Assembly: GCA_030544685.1 (NCBI GenBank)
Contig: CP086683.1
Span: forward strand, 5,828,001 to 5,892,000
Source of the DNA: Pseudomonas sp. B21_DOA
GTDB lineage: Bacteria > Pseudomonadota > Gammaproteobacteria > Pseudomonadales > Pseudomonadaceae
Direction: 5' to 3'
DNA: 64,000 nt
In this document: positions 1-14,628 of the stretch, piece after piece
Layout of the letters: the number at the start of each line of letters is the position of its first letter
How positions within the stretch are numbered: the stretch's first letter is position 1
The notes under the pieces: generated by a model
Database searches by the model: none
Told to the model about the DNA's origin: nothing
Seen by the model: only the letters and a program-made list of their open reading frames with translations
Position numbers and translations under genes: made by a program

Positions 1-583
1 CAAGGAACAGCATCGCCGCCGCCGCGCCCATCATGACTACGGTGGCACCGAAGTCCGGCTCCATCAGCAACAGACCGGCCATCGGCAACAGGACGATGAA
101 CGGCTTGAAGAAGCCCATCCAGCTCTCGCGCACTTCTTTCTGTCGGCGCACCAGATAACCGGCGAGGTAGATCACCACGAACACCTTGGCGATTTCCGAC
201 GGTTGCACGTTGAAGAAGCTGAAACCGATCCAGCGCATCGAACCGTTCACTTCGCGGCCGATGCCGGGGATGATCACCATCACCAGCAGGCCGAACGCAC
301 CGATCAGCATCATCCAGCCGAGGCGCTGCCAGGTGGCGATCGGGATCATCATGGTGACGATGCACGCGCCCAGGCCCAGCACCACGTAAATAAGGTGGCG
401 AATCATGTAATACAGCGGGCTGCCCGACTGCGCCGCCGCCACTTCGGTGGACGCCGAGGCGATCATGATCAGGCCAAGCCCCAGCAGCGCCAGGCAACCG
501 GCGAGCATCGGGAAATCGAGGTCGATGCCACGCCCGGTGATCAGCGGCGACGGGTACGGCTTGATGATGTTTCTCAGGTTCAT
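1..583 (-). CDS. ftsW: Lipid II polymerase / cell division protein FtsW (5' part only)
   Basis: SEDS-family septal peptidoglycan glycosyltransferase that works with FtsI in the inner membrane. About 194 N-terminal residues are present and the gene runs off the left edge. The start MNLRNIIKPYPSPLI is followed by hydrophobic segments including LAGCLALLGLGLIMIAS and the SEDS-type stretch FFNVQPSEIAKVFVVIYLAG. Its ATG overlaps the murD stop as ATGA, so the two are translationally coupled. It continues the minus-strand dcw operon. The identification is firm; the missing C-terminal part cannot be assessed. Confidence 0.95.
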   Translation of the reverse strand, partial: MNLRNIIKPYPSPLITGRGIDLDFPMLAGCLALLGLGLIMIASASTEVAAAQSGSPLYYMIRHLIYVVLGLGACIVTMMIPIATWQRLGWMMLIGAFGLLVMVIIPGIGREVNGSMRWIGFSFFNVQPSEIAKVFVVIYLAGYLVRRQKEVRESWMGFFKPFIVLLPMAGLLLMEPDFGATVVMMGAAAAMLFL

Positions 584-1926
584 GCCAGTTCCTCCACAGC
601 GCGGACGAACTGGTGACCACGGTCTTCGTAATTCTTGAACATGTCGAAACTGGCGCAGGCCGGCGACAGCAGCACCACATCGCCCGGTTGGGCAGCGGCG
701 CGGCATTGCGCAACAGCGTCGATCAGCGAGCTCGCGCGAATCAGCGGTACGGCATCGCCAATGGCTGCGCCGATGTTGTCGGAGTCACGGCCCATCAGCA
801 CCACGGCGCGGCAGTTGGCCGCCACCGGATCGCGCAAATCATTGAATTCGGCGCCTTTGCCGTCACCGCCGGCGATCAGAATGATCTTGCCGTCGATGTC
901 CGCACCGAGGCCTTCGATGGCGGCCAGAGCAGCGCCAACGTTGGTGGCTTTGGAATCGTTGTAATAAGCCACGCCATCCAGATCGCGCACCCACTGGCAG
1001 CGATGCTCGAGACCAGCAAACGCGCGCAGCGCTGCGAGCATGGCGTCGAACGGCAGGCCCACAGCGTGACCCAGGGCCAATGCGGCGAGCGCGTTGGACT
1101 GGTTGTGCGCGCCGCGAATCTTCAGATCACGCACCGGCATCAGGTTCTGGAATTCGAAGGCCAGGTACTTCTCGCCATCTTCTTCGCGAATGCCGAACGC
1201 CTTGAAATCCGGCTTGCTCAGGCCAAAGGTCCAGCATGGCTGACCTTCGCCGATCAACGGACGGCTGAGGGCGTCCTGACGGTTGACCACAAACTGCTTC
1301 GCGCCACGGAAGATCCGGTGCTTGGCCAGGTGATAGGCCGGCAGACCGCTGTAGCGATCCATGTGGTCTTCGCTGATGTTCAGTACGGTGGCCACTTCGG
1401 CGTTGAGCTGGTCGGTGGTTTCCAGCTGAAAACTCGACAGCTCCATCACGTAAAGCTCGACATCATCGCTGAGCAGATCCAGCGCCGGGGTGCCGAGGTT
1501 GCCGCCAACAGCGACGCGTTTGCCAGCCGCAGCCGCCATTTCGCCAACCAGCGTGGTGACGGTGCTTTTTGCGTTGGAACCGGTGATCGCGACAATCGGC
1601 GCCCGCGCGTTACGCGCGAACAGCTCGATGTCGCCGGACATTTTCACGCCACGGGCCGCGGCGGCTTGCAGGGCCGGGGTCGCCAGCGCCAGGCCGGGGC
1701 TCACGTAGAGCTCGTCGGCACGGCAGAGGAATTCGACGTCCAGCTCGCCACAACGCACTTCCACGTGCGGATAGTCACGCTTGAGCGTGGCCAGTTCCGG
1801 TGGATTGTCCCGCGTGTCGGCGACGGCAAACGACGTGCCCCGGTTCGCCAGGAAGCGAACCAGGGACATGCCGCTCTTGCCGAGGCCGACAACGATGCGG
1901 AAGTGGTCAGAAGCGATCAGAGACAC
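580..1926 (-). CDS. murD: UDP-N-acetylmuramoylalanine--D-glutamate ligase
   Basis: Adds D-glutamate to UDP-MurNAc-L-Ala in cytoplasmic peptidoglycan precursor synthesis. The frame is intact at 448 residues, the normal length. The N-terminal dinucleotide-binding-like VVGLGKSGMS is followed near residue 115 by the ATP loop ITGSNAKSTVTT, then NISEDHMDRY and the C-terminal domain with YYNDSKATN. The P-loop has Ala where most Mur ligases have Gly (GTNGKST); I believe this is usual for Pseudomonas MurD. It lies 5 bp after mraY and overlaps ftsW by 4 bases in the dcw operon. Confidence 0.97.
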   Translation of the reverse strand: MSLIASDHFRIVVGLGKSGMSLVRFLANRGTSFAVADTRDNPPELATLKRDYPHVEVRCGELDVEFLCRADELYVSPGLALATPALQAAAARGVKMSGDIELFARNARAPIVAITGSNAKSTVTTLVGEMAAAAGKRVAVGGNLGTPALDLLSDDVELYVMELSSFQLETTDQLNAEVATVLNISEDHMDRYSGLPAYHLAKHRIFRGAKQFVVNRQDALSRPLIGEGQPCWTFGLSKPDFKAFGIREEDGEKYLAFEFQNLMPVRDLKIRGAHNQSNALAALALGHAVGLPFDAMLAALRAFAGLEHRCQWVRDLDGVAYYNDSKATNVGAALAAIEGLGADIDGKIILIAGGDGKGAEFNDLRDPVAANCRAVVLMGRDSDNIGAAIGDAVPLIRASSLIDAVAQCRAAAQPGDVVLLSPACASFDMFKNYEDRGHQFVRAVEELA

Positions 1927-1931
1927 TCGTT

Positions 1932-3014
1932 CTACCTCAGCTTCAGGGTGGCAAGGCCGACCAGGACGAGAATCACGGTGATGATCCAGAAACGGACGAT
2001 CACGCGCGGCTCGGGCCAGCCCTTGAGTTCAAAGTGGTGGTGAATCGGCGCCATGCGGAACACGCGGCGACCGGTCAGCTTAAAGGAGGCAACCTGAATG
2101 ACCACTGACAGGGTTTCCATCACGAACACGCCGCCCATGATGAACAGGACGATTTCCTGGCGGACGATCACGGCGATGGTGCCCAGGGCCGCGCCGAGTG
2201 CCAGGGCACCGACGTCGCCCATGAACACTTGCGCCGGATAGGTGTTGAACCAGAGGAAACCAAGGCCGGCACCGATCAGCGCGCCGCAGAACACAATCAG
2301 CTCGCCCGCGCCAGGCACGTAAGGAATCAGCAGGTATTCGGCAAATTTCACGTTACCCGACAGGTAGCAGAAAATCCCCAGGCCGCCGCCGACCATCACG
2401 GTTGGCATGATCGCCAGGCCGTCGAGGCCGTCAGTCAGGTTGACCGCGTTGCTCGAACCGACAATCACGAAGTAGGTCAGCACGATGAACCCGGCGCCCA
2501 GCGGAATGCTGTAGTCCTTGAGCATCGGCAGGATCAGGGTGGTTTCCACCGGCGTCGCGGCAGTCATATAAAGGAAGATCGCTGCGCCGAGGCCGAACAC
2601 CGATTGCCAGAAATACTTCCAGCGGCTCGGCAGGCCACGGGAGTTCTTCTCGATGACTTTGCGGTAATCGTCGACCCAGCCGATGGCACCGAACAGCAGG
2701 GTCACCAGCAGCACCACCCAGACGTAGCGGTTGCTCAGGTCAGCCCAGAGCAAGGTGCTGACGCCGATCGACGACAGGATCAACGCGCCACCCATGGTCG
2801 GCGTGCCGGATTTGGACAGGTGCGATTGCGGGCCGTCGTTACGTACCGATTGGCCGATCTGACGGTTCTGCAGAGTACGGATCATCCACGGGCCATAGCA
2901 CAGCGACAAAACCAGCGCGGTCAGCACACCGAGAATCCCGCGCAGGGTCAGGTACTGGAAGACCGCGAAGCCTTTGTAGAACTGTTGCAGATACTCCGCT
3001 AGCAGCAGCAGCAT
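1932..3014 (-). CDS. mraY: Phospho-MurNAc-pentapeptide transferase
   Basis: Integral membrane enzyme that transfers phospho-MurNAc-pentapeptide to undecaprenyl phosphate to make lipid I. I take the start [16 protein letters not shown] (360 residues), because this ATG overlaps the murF stop as TAATG; the frame extends 9 codons further up inside murF. Family motifs are visible: [10 protein letters not shown], the acidic [18 protein letters not shown] and the C-terminal [13 protein letters not shown]. About ten hydrophobic segments are present, as expected. Confidence 0.97.
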   Translation of the reverse strand: MLLLLAEYLQQFYKGFAVFQYLTLRGILGVLTALVLSLCYGPWMIRTLQNRQIGQSVRNDGPQSHLSKSGTPTMGGALILSSIGVSTLLWADLSNRYVWVVLLVTLLFGAIGWVDDYRKVIEKNSRGLPSRWKYFWQSVFGLGAAIFLYMTAATPVETTLILPMLKDYSIPLGAGFIVLTYFVIVGSSNAVNLTDGLDGLAIMPTVMVGGGLGIFCYLSGNVKFAEYLLIPYVPGAGELIVFCGALIGAGLGFLWFNTYPAQVFMGDVGALALGAALGTIAVIVRQEIVLFIMGGVFVMETLSVVIQVASFKLTGRRVFRMAPIHHHFELKGWPEPRVIVRFWIITVILVLVGLATLKLR

Positions 3015-4380
3015 TAATGTTTCTCCAGACTGGACCCGCACAGAGCCGCAACGATGTTTTCCATCGCTGCGCTGCGCGAACCCTTGATCAAAATGGTGGT
3101 GTTTGTGTCCTGCTCGGCGGCGAGGGCCTGGATCAGCTCGGCCTGTGTGCCGAAGTGCTGCGCCTGCTCACCGAAAGCGTTTACCGCGTGGACCATGTTC
3201 GGCCCGACCGCGTAAAGCGCGGAAACCTTGCCTCGGGCGTACTCGCCCACGTCGCGGTGCCCCTGCTCCGCCCAGTCGCCCAACTCGCCGATATCTCCGA
3301 GCACCAGGACGGTGCGGCCGGAAAAGCCGGCGAGTATATCAACGGCCGCGCACATCGAGGTGGGGTTTGCGTTGTAGGTGTCATCGATCACGCGCATGCC
3401 GTTTTTCGCCAGTTGCGCGACGGTGCGCCCCTTGACCGGTTGCACCGCGCCGAGGCCGGTGGCGATGCCGAACAGCGACACGCCCAAGGCGTGAGCAGCG
3501 GCGGCGGCAGCCAAGGCATTGGCGACGTTATGGGTACCAAGCAGGTTCAGTTGCACGCGCTCGCTACCCTCAGGCGTGTGCAGGTTGAACGCTGGGCAAC
3601 CGCGGGCATCAGTGGCCAGATCACTGGCGTGAAAATTCGCTTCGCTGTTGCTCAGGGCGAAGGTCAGCACTTGGCGGCCAGCCGCACGGGTCTTCCAGAT
3701 GCCGAAAGCCTTGTCATCGAGGTTGAGCACGGCGATGCCATCGGCGGCCAGGCCTTCGATGATTTCGCCTTTGGCTTCGACGATTTTTCCGGGCCGCCGA
3801 ACTCACCGACGTGAGCGGTGCCGGCATTGTTCAGGATCGCCACGTGCGGCTTGGTCAGGCCGACGGTGTAGGCGATTTCGCCAAGACGCGAAGCGCCCAG
3901 TTCGATCACGGCCGAGGTGTGCTCCGGCGCCAGTTCGATCAGGGTCAGCGGTACGCCGAGGTCGTTGTTCAGATTGCCACGGGTCGCCAGCACCGGGCCG
4001 CGGGTGCGCAGAATGCTCGCGAGCATTTCCTTGACCGTGGTCTTGCCGCTGGAACCGGTCACCGCCGCCACTGGCTGGGTGAATGCAGCACGGTTCAAGG
4101 CGCCGAGTTGGCCCAGCGCCTGACGGGTGTCCTTGACCAGCAACTGCGGCAGCGCGCTGTCGGCGACTTCGCGCTCGACCAGTGCCGCCACGGCGCCTTT
4201 GCCGGCAACGTCGTTCAGATAATCATGACCGTCGAAACGCGGGCCGGTCAGGGCGATGAACAACTGGCCCGGCTGGATCGCGCGGCTGTCGATGCTCACG
4301 CCATTGAAACTGGCGTCGTCGCCAATCAGTTGGGCGTCGAGCGCGTTGATCAATTCGCTGAGTGCCAGGGCCTTAAGCAT
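3014..4380 (-). CDS. murF: UDP-MurNAc-tripeptide--D-Ala-D-Ala ligase, frame broken
   Basis: Adds D-Ala-D-Ala to complete the UDP-MurNAc-pentapeptide. The N-terminal half (start [14 protein letters not shown]) carries the ATP loop [14 protein letters not shown]. The C-terminal half carries [13 protein letters not shown] and [11 protein letters not shown]. The two halves are in different frames. Restoring one A to the A5 run (T5 at 3784-3788 on the plus strand) gives the continuous reading [13 protein letters not shown] and a normal 455-residue enzyme. MurF is essential and both halves are well conserved, so a base lost in the assembly is more likely than a pseudogene. It overlaps murE by 8 bp and mraY by 1 bp. 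Confidence 0.93.
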
Positions 4381-5834
4381 GGGCCACCTCCCACGCGGTC
4401 AGGGCATGATCGGCCTCGACCAGATCGGAAAACGCATGGCGCACGCCGTTGATTTCCTGATAGTCCTCGTGACCTTTGCCGGCGAGCACAATCACGTCGT
4501 CAGCGGTTGCGCCGGCAATCAGTTGCGCAATGGCCTGACCGCGACCGGCGACGAAGGTGACTTTATCCACAGCGGTGAAACCGGCGCGGATGTCGTCGAA
4601 GATCACAGCAGGATCTTCGGTGCGCGGGTTGTCGTCAGTGACCAGCACCTGGTCAGCCAGACGCTCGACCACTTCGGCCATCAATGGACGCTTGCCACGA
4701 TCGCGATCACCGCCGCAGCCGAACAGGCACAGCAGTTGACCTTTGACGTGCGGGCGCAATGCTGTGAGAACTTTTTCCAGCGCATCCGGGGTGTGGGCGT
4801 AATCGACCACTACCAGCGGCTGCGTACCGCCACCCAGACGCTGCATACGCCCGGCCGGACCTTCGAGCTTCGGCAGCACTTTGAGAATTTCGTCGAGGGC
4901 GTAATCCAGGCCGAGCAAGGCGCCGACTGCCGCCAGAACGTTGCTCAGGTTGAAGCGCCCGAGCAATGTGCTGCGCAGGTGATGCTCGCCCTGCGGCGTG
5001 ACCAGCGTGGCGCGCACGCCGTGGTCGTCGAACTGCGCTTCGCGACAAAACAGGTAAGCGCTGCTGTCGAGCAGGCTGTAGGTGATCAAACGCGACTCGC
5101 GTTTTTCCGCCGCCAATTGCCGGCCGAAATCGTCGTCGAGGTTGACCACGCGGCACTTCAGGTCATTCCAGGCGAACAGCTTGGCCTTGGCCTCCGCGTA
5201 CGCCTGCATGGTGCCGTGATAATCCAGATGATCACGTGACAGATTGGTCATCACCGCCACGTCGAACGCCAGCGCTGTCACCCGCCCCTGATCCAGACCA
5301 TGAGACGACACTTCCATGGCCACGGCTTTCGCGCCGGCCTTTTTCAGGTCGCCCAGCGTCGCTTGCACGGCAATCGGATTCGGCGTGGTGTGCAGGCCGC
5401 TTTCCAGCGCGCCGTAGAAACCGGAACCGAGCGTGCCGACGATGCCACAATGCTGGCCGAGCAGATCCAGCGCCTGCGCGACCAGTTGGGTCACGCTGGT
5501 CTTGCCATTGGTGCCAGTGACGCCGATCAGGTTCAAGTGATGACTCGGCTCACCGTAAAAACGCCCGGCAATGTCCGACAGCTGCGCCGCCAGACCCTTG
5601 ACCGGAATCAGCGGCACGTCAGTGATCGGCAGCACGGTGGCGCCTTCGACTTCATAAGCCACGGCAGCCGCGCCGCGTTGCAAGGCATCGGCGATGTGCG
5701 CACGGCCATCGAAACGGCCGCCAGGTACGGCGAGAAACAAGTCGCCGGCGCGCACGTTACGGCTGTCCAGCGCCAGTTCACGGATCAACAGATCGTGGCC
5801 GGCGTGGGGAATATCTTGTTCAGACTTAATGACA

Positions 5835-5835
<1 letters not shown>
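4373..5835 (-). CDS. murE: UDP-MurNAc-L-Ala-D-Glu--meso-diaminopimelate ligase, frame broken near start
   Basis: Adds meso-diaminopimelate to the peptide stem. The body shows VTGTNGKTSVTQL and TDDNPRTEDP; the DNPR signature marks diaminopimelate rather than lysine specificity. The expected start MSLSLNKIFP at 5835 overlaps the ftsI stop as ATGA but is out of frame with the body. Restoring one C to the run at 5806-5809 (GGGG on the plus strand) joins it to HAGHDLLIREL and gives 487 residues. An alternative uninterrupted frame starts at 5851 inside ftsI with [13 protein letters not shown], which does not look like a MurE N-terminus. I treat the break as an assembly error. Confidence 0.93.
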
Positions 5836-7862
<2,027 letters not shown>

Positions 7863-7866
<4 letters not shown>

Positions 7867-8810
7867 CGCAACTTCTCCGCGACACGCATGACGGCGCTAC
7901 GGGAACGTGGGTTGGCTTTGAGTTCGGCGTCGGAGGCCGTCTGCGCTTTGCCGTGGATTTTGATTTTCGGTTCGAAGGCGACGTGGCGAACCGGCAGATT
8001 GCGCGGCAGATTATCCGCCTCGCCTTTCACCAGTTTGCGCATGAACAGTTTGACGATGCGGTCTTCCAGCGAGTGGAAGCTGATGACCACAAGACGGCCG
8101 CCAACTTCCAGCGCGTCCAGCGCGGCGTCGAGGCCGGCTTCAAGATCGCCGAGTTCGTTGTTGACGTGAATGCGCAAACCCTGAAATGCGCGGGTGGCCG
8201 GGTTCTTGCCCTTTTCCCACGCCGGGTTGGCGACTTTCAGCACTTCGGCCAGATCGGCGGTGCGCTCGAACGGCTTGATGTCACGGCGCTCGGCGACGGC
8301 ACGGGCCATACGCCCGGAGAAACGTTCTTCGCCGTATTCCTTGAACACCCGGGCAATTTCTTCCACCGGCGCGGTGTTGACGAATTCGGCAGCGCTGATG
8401 CCACGGGACGGGTCCATGCGCATGTCCAACGGCCCGTCATTGAGGAAACTGAAGCCGCGTTCGGCATCGTCGAGCTGCGGCGACGACACGCCGAGGTCGA
8501 GCAGAATGCCGCTGACCTTGCCGGCCAGCCCCTGCTCGGCAACCACCGAACCGAGCTCGGCAAAGCTGCGCTGCACAACGACAAAGCGGCCGTCTTCGGC
8601 CGCTAGCGTTTGCCCGGTGGCAATCGCTTGAGGATCCTTGTCGAATCCGATGAGTCGACCGTCCGGCCCGAGCTGGCTGAGGATCAACCGGCTGTGCCCG
8701 CCGCGCCCGAACGTGCCGTCCAGATAGCAGCCATCAGGACGTACGGCGAGAGCCTCGACGGCTTCGTCAAGCAGTACGGTGATGTGGTTAAAGCCGCTAT
8801 CAATAGTCAC
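7863..8810 (-). CDS. rsmH: 16S rRNA (cytosine1402-N4)-methyltransferase
   Basis: SAM-dependent methyltransferase for N4-methylation of C1402 in the 16S rRNA decoding centre (formerly MraW). The frame is intact, 315 residues. The SAM site is visible near the N-terminus as [14 protein letters not shown], followed by [28 protein letters not shown], and the C-terminal [13 protein letters not shown] and [14 protein letters not shown]. It is the second gene of the dcw operon and overlaps mraZ and ftsL by 4 bp each. Confidence 0.97.
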
Positions 8811-9261
8811 AGGATCAAATCACGCAGTTCATCAGGCATCGCGCCCGGTTGTTGAATAGCAGCAAGGTCAGCGGCAGATACCGCATTCCATGCATCCTCG
8901 TCCCACAATTGGAACTTGTTCAGTTGGCCGACCAGCATCGCGCGCTTATCGAGCTTGGCGTATTCGCGCAAACGCGGCGGAACCAGAAAACGACCACTGC
9001 CATCGAGTTCGAGGTCGACGGCATTACCAATCAATAAACGTTGCAGGCGACGGTTCTCTTCGCGAAGCGAAGGAGTGCGCGCAACTTGGTTTCAATAATT
9101 TCCCACTCATCGAGCGGATAGACACACAGGCATGGATCAACGGCATCAATGGTCACGATCAATTGGCCGGAACTACGCGAATCGAGCTCGTCACGGTACC
9201 GGCTCGGCATGGCGAGACGGCCCTTTGCGTCGAGACTGATAGCGTTAGCTCCGCGAAACAC
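8807..9261 (-). CDS. mraZ: Transcriptional regulator MraZ, frame broken
   Basis: AbrB-like DNA-binding protein that autoregulates the dcw operon. Two SpoVT/AbrB-type halves are visible: [19 protein letters not shown] and [18 protein letters not shown]. They lie in different frames. Restoring one base near 9070 (CC to CCC, coding strand) reads [21 protein letters not shown] and gives the normal 151 residues. It is the first gene of the operon, directly downstream of the GTGG-type boxes at 9303-9327. The break is in a short homopolymer and is probably an assembly error. Confidence 0.92.
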
Positions 9262-9301
9262 GTCAGCGTTTCTCCAATTTTTATCGTTTTGAGCTCAAAA
9301 A

Positions 9302-9365
9302 ACCCACTTCATGCCACTTTTCGCCACTTGCGCACACTATAGGAATGCGCCCACCACACCGTCAA
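9302..9365 (-). promoter_or_regulatory. dcw operon promoter with three MraZ-type boxes
   Basis: On the minus strand, a sigma70-like TTGACG (9360-9365) and TATAGT (9336-9341) are separated by 18 bp. Just downstream are three direct repeats GTGGC, GTGGC, GTGGG (plus-strand complements at 9323-9327, 9313-9317 and 9303-9307) with an exact 10-bp period. MraZ is known to bind short TGGG-type direct repeats upstream of its own gene, so these fit an autoregulatory operator. The next 40 bases lead to the mraZ start. Confidence 0.72.
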
Positions 9366-9665
9366 GGCGCGGATTAAAGGAAAAGCCTTACAGAACGGAG
9401 ATTTAGCGACGTAAAAGGAGGCTCAACGAGAATCTGACGTGAAGTTTTGGTCAATAACTTGATGCAGCACTGAAAGCTGCGCTCGAAAGTTAAAGTAGTT
9501 TGTTAAGAGTAAGATTTTTTCGGTATTACAAAGGCGCTTCGGCTGTTGATTGAAGCAGGGTGGGAAAAGGCTATTACCGCGTTTGCCGCTGCCGGAGTTT
9601 CAGACCAGGCCGGCTGATATTACACAGCCGCGTCTTCTTTGTTTCAAGCAGGGAAAGAAAAAGGT
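9366..9665. other. Spacer between the dcw promoter and rnpB
   Basis: About 300 bp without a convincing gene. It holds A/T-rich stretches (for example around 9505-9530) and, next to rnpB, a T-rich run on the minus strand that may serve as the RNase P RNA 3' end. I see no open frame with coding character and no repeat. Confidence 0.5.
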
Positions 9666-10016
9666 GGAGAGTCGATCTGTAAGCCGGGTTCTGTCTTGAA
9701 CAGTCATTCGTCTACGATGGCCATCACTGGACATCTTTAGCAACCTACCCGGTCCCAGCGCGGGCCACGCCTTGGGACCCTATTTGGTCTTGCTCCAAGT
9801 GGGGTTTACCTAGCCACGAACTGTTGCCAGACGTGCGGTGCGCTCTTACCGCACCTTTTCACCCTTACCGGCGCTTGCGCGCTTAGGCGGTTATTTTCTG
9901 TGGCACTTTCCGTAGGCTCACGCCTCCCAGGCATTACCTGGCACTTCGCCCTATGGAGCCCGGACTTTCCTCCCCCTAATTTTCATAGAGGGCAGCGACT
10001 GTCCGATCGACTCTCC
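9666..10016 (-). ncRNA. rnpB: RNase P RNA, bacterial class A
   Basis: Catalytic RNA that matures tRNA 5' ends. The universally conserved GAGGAAAGTCCGGGCTCC lies at 9955-9972 (minus strand), and the 3' conserved AAGACAGAACCCGGCTTAC is at about 9679-9697. The terminal P1 helix forms between GAGAGTCGAT at 9667-9676 and its complement at 10006-10015. Length is about 350 nt, as expected. It lies between rsmI and mraZ, its usual place in Pseudomonas. Ends are estimated from the P1 pairing. Confidence 0.95.
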
Positions 10017-10087
10017 GCCGCGAAGGTTAACGGCAGAGCGCCGGAAGAACAAGCGCTAAAACCCTCCAGAGCGCCATGGGCGAAGGC

Positions 10088-10992
10088 TTACACGCCTTTC
10101 TGTTTATCCAGCGCCACCTGATACAGCACGTTTTTGCGCTCGCCAGTGATTTGTGCTGCCAGTGCCGCGGCGCGCTTGAGTGGCATTTCTTCGAGCAACA
10201 GATCGAGGATGCGCATAGCTTCGCTGCTGACCGCGTCTTCCGACTCCGGCGCGGTCCAGCCGGCCACCAGCACCACGCACTCGCCGCGCTGCTGATTGCT
10301 GTCGGACTCGACGAACCCACGCAGCTCGCTGAGCGGCAAGCCTTTGAGGGTTTCGAAGGTCTTGGTGATTTCCCGCGCCAGCAGAGCCTGACGCTCGCCG
10401 CCAAACACCGCTTCCATATCCTGCAGGCATTCGAGAATGCGATGCGGCGCCTCATAGAAAATCAACGTGCGCGGTTCTTTTTAACTGCCTCCAGACGCGC
10501 CTTGCGCCCGACCGACTTGGCCGGCAGAAATCCTTCGAAGATGAAACGGTCGGACGGCAAGCCCGCCGCCGACAGCGCCGCGATCAACGCGCAGGCACCC
10601 GGCACAGGCACCACGTTGATGCCGGCCGCACGGGCCTGACGCACCAGGTGATAGCCCGGATCGGAGATCAGCGGCGTGCCGGCATCGGAAATCAGCGCGA
10701 CGTTGTCGCCCGCCAGCAACCGGGTAATAAAGCGGCTACCCTCATCCCGTTCGTTGTGTTCGTGACATGCGGCCAAGGGCGTGCCGATGCCGAAGTGCTG
10801 CATGAGGCGCGCCGAATGCCGCGTGTCTTCCGCTGCAATCAATGCCACTTCACGGAGGATCTTCAAGGCCCGGGCGCTGATGTCGTCCAGGTTGCCGATG
10901 GGCGTCGCCACCACATAAAGCGAGCCAGCAGCGGAATTCAAAGGACCTGGAGCAGTCAAAGCGCACACCTCGTGATCGGTAAAAGCGGCCAT
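10088..10992 (-). CDS. rsmI: 16S rRNA (cytidine1402-2'-O)-methyltransferase, frame broken
   Basis: Tetrapyrrole-methylase-fold enzyme that 2'-O-methylates C1402 of 16S rRNA, the same nucleotide targeted by RsmH in this window. The N-terminal part shows [27 protein letters not shown] and [15 protein letters not shown]; the C-terminal part shows [13 protein letters not shown] and [10 protein letters not shown]. The frames meet at an A5 run (T5 at 10478-10482, plus strand); one more A restores [15 protein letters not shown] and 301 residues. I regard the break as an assembly error. It is divergent from lpoA. Confidence 0.93.
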
Positions 10993-11169
10993 TGTAGCGC
11001 GTCACGAGGCTTGCGATACGCTCCGGCCGAGCGCGGTTTTTCGTCCGGTTGTGCGCTGCCGCAACATTTACTCCAGCTAAATTGACCGATTCACGCCAGT
11101 AACATCGCGCCCCGGCCAGTGCTTGGGTACAATTCCACGCTAATTTGATCGAGTATCAGGAACACTTAC

Positions 11170-12979
11170 ATGATCGCTTGCCTGCGGCTGTTCACTGCCC
11201 TCTGCCTCGCTGCCTTGTTGGCCGCGTGTGCCAGCTCCCTTCCTCCAGCCTTGGCGAACTTCCACGGACTCCGGACGCCAGCATCGAGCAACTGCTCGAA
11301 CAGGCTGCCCAGGCTAAAACCCCGGAACAAGCTGCCCTGCTGCGCCTGAGCGCGGCGGACCAGGCTTACCGCCAAGGCAATGCCGGCCAGTCCGCGCAAA
11401 TCCTGCAACAAGTGCCGGTGGAGCAACTCAAGCCAGGCCAGCAGATTTTCGCCAACACGCTGTCCGCCGAACTGGCCATGACGCGCAATCAGCCGAAAGC
11501 TGCGCTGACCGCCCTGAGCCATCCGAGCTTCCAGAAGCTCGGGGAAATGCCGGAAGAGCAGCAAGTGCGCACCGGCACCGTTCACGCCCGCGCCCTTGAA
11601 GCCGATGGCCAGACCCTGGCCGCTGCCCGCGAGCGTGTGTTCATCGCACCGATGCTCGAAGGCGAAGCGGCGAGCAAGAACCACGAAGCGATCTGGACCC
11701 TGATCGCCTCGCTGCCGACCGATCAACTGCAACCGAACACCACCGACGATCTCGGCGGCTGGATGGCACTGGCGCAAGCGGTGAAAACCGCCGGCACGCT
11801 GGAGCAGCAGCAAGCCGCGATCGACAACTGGCGCGCGCAGAATCCAAAGCACCCGGCGGCTGTCAACCTGCCGCTGCCACTGACCAAGCTCAAGGAACTG
11901 GCCAGCCAGCCACTGAGCAAAATCGCCCTGCTGCTGCCACAGGACGGCCAGCTGGCGTCGGTCGGCAAAGCGCTGCGTGAAGGCTTCATGGCCGCGCATT
12001 ATCAGGCGCAACAGGCCGGCCAGAACCCACCTGCCATCGAGTTCTACGACAGCTCGAAGCTGACCTCGATGGACGAGTTCTATCGCAAGGCCCAGGCTGA
12101 CGGCGTGCAACTGGTAGTCGGCCCGCTGGAAAAACCACTGGTCAAGCAACTGAGCACTCGCCCGCAACTGCCAATCACCACCCTCGCGCTGAACTACAGC
12201 GAAGGCGAACAAGGCCCGGCGCAACTGTTCCAGTTCGGTCTCGCTGCTGAAGACGAAGCTCGCGAAGTTTCCCGTCGCGCTCGTGCCGACGGCCTGCATC
12301 GCGCCGCGATCATGGTGCCGAAGGGCGAATGGGGCGATCGCGTCCTGCGTGCCTTCAGCCAGGACTGGCAAGCCAATGGCGGCAGTATCGTTGCCACCGA
12401 ACGTGTCGATCAGCCGGTGCAACTGGCCCAGCAGATCGCCGACATGTTCCAGCTGCGTCAGAGCGAAGCCCGCGCCAAGAGCCTGCAGAATGTTGCCGGC
12501 ACCAATGTCGCCGCCCAGCCTTCGCGTCGTCAGGACATCGAATTCATCTTCTTGGCCGCGACGCCGCAACAGGCACAGCAGATCAAGCCGACCCTGAACT
12601 TCCAGTACGCCGGTGACGTGCCGGTCTACGCGACTTCCCACGTGTACAGCGCCAGCGGCGACGTCAACCAGTACAACGACATGAACGGCATTCGCTTCTG
12701 CGAAACCCCATGGCTGCTGGAAACCAGCGATCCGCTGCGCCAGCAAGTGGCTGCGCAATGGCCGCAAGCCAATGGCAGCCTTGGTCGCCTGTACGCCATG
12801 GGCGCCGATGCCTATCGCCTGGCACCGCGCCTGGGTCAACTCAAGGCCCTGCCGGACAGCCGCATCGAAGGCCAGTCCGGCAGCCTCGGCATGACCCAGA
12901 CCCAACGCGTTGTGCGCCAGCTGCCGTGGGCACAGTTCGTCAGCGGCCAGGTGCAGCGTCTGCCGGACACCCCGCGCTG

Positions 12980-12980
<1 letters not shown>
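11170..12980 (+). CDS. lpoA: Outer-membrane lipoprotein LpoA, activator of PBP1a, frame broken near start
   Basis: YraM/LppC-family lipoprotein that stimulates the peptidoglycan synthase PBP1a from the outer membrane. The start MIACLRLFTALCLAALLAAC has a signal peptide and lipobox LAAC. A missing C in the run at 11237-11239 shifts the frame; repair gives ACASSPSSSLGELPRT and 603 residues. The N-terminal half is TPR-like helical; the C-terminal half is periplasmic-binding-protein-like (KIALLLPQDGQLASVG onward). Its stop overlaps the yraN start as TGATG. The order lpoA-yraN-gmhA-dolP is the usual gammaproteobacterial one. Confidence 0.92.
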
Positions 12981-14611
<1,631 letters not shown>

Positions 14612-14628
14612 CCGTAAAAGGCAGACAC

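Noticed and set aside
9505..9665. An additional small RNA or gene between the mraZ promoter and rnpB
   Set aside because: I could find no open frame, promoter-terminator pair or conserved fold beyond rnpB itself.
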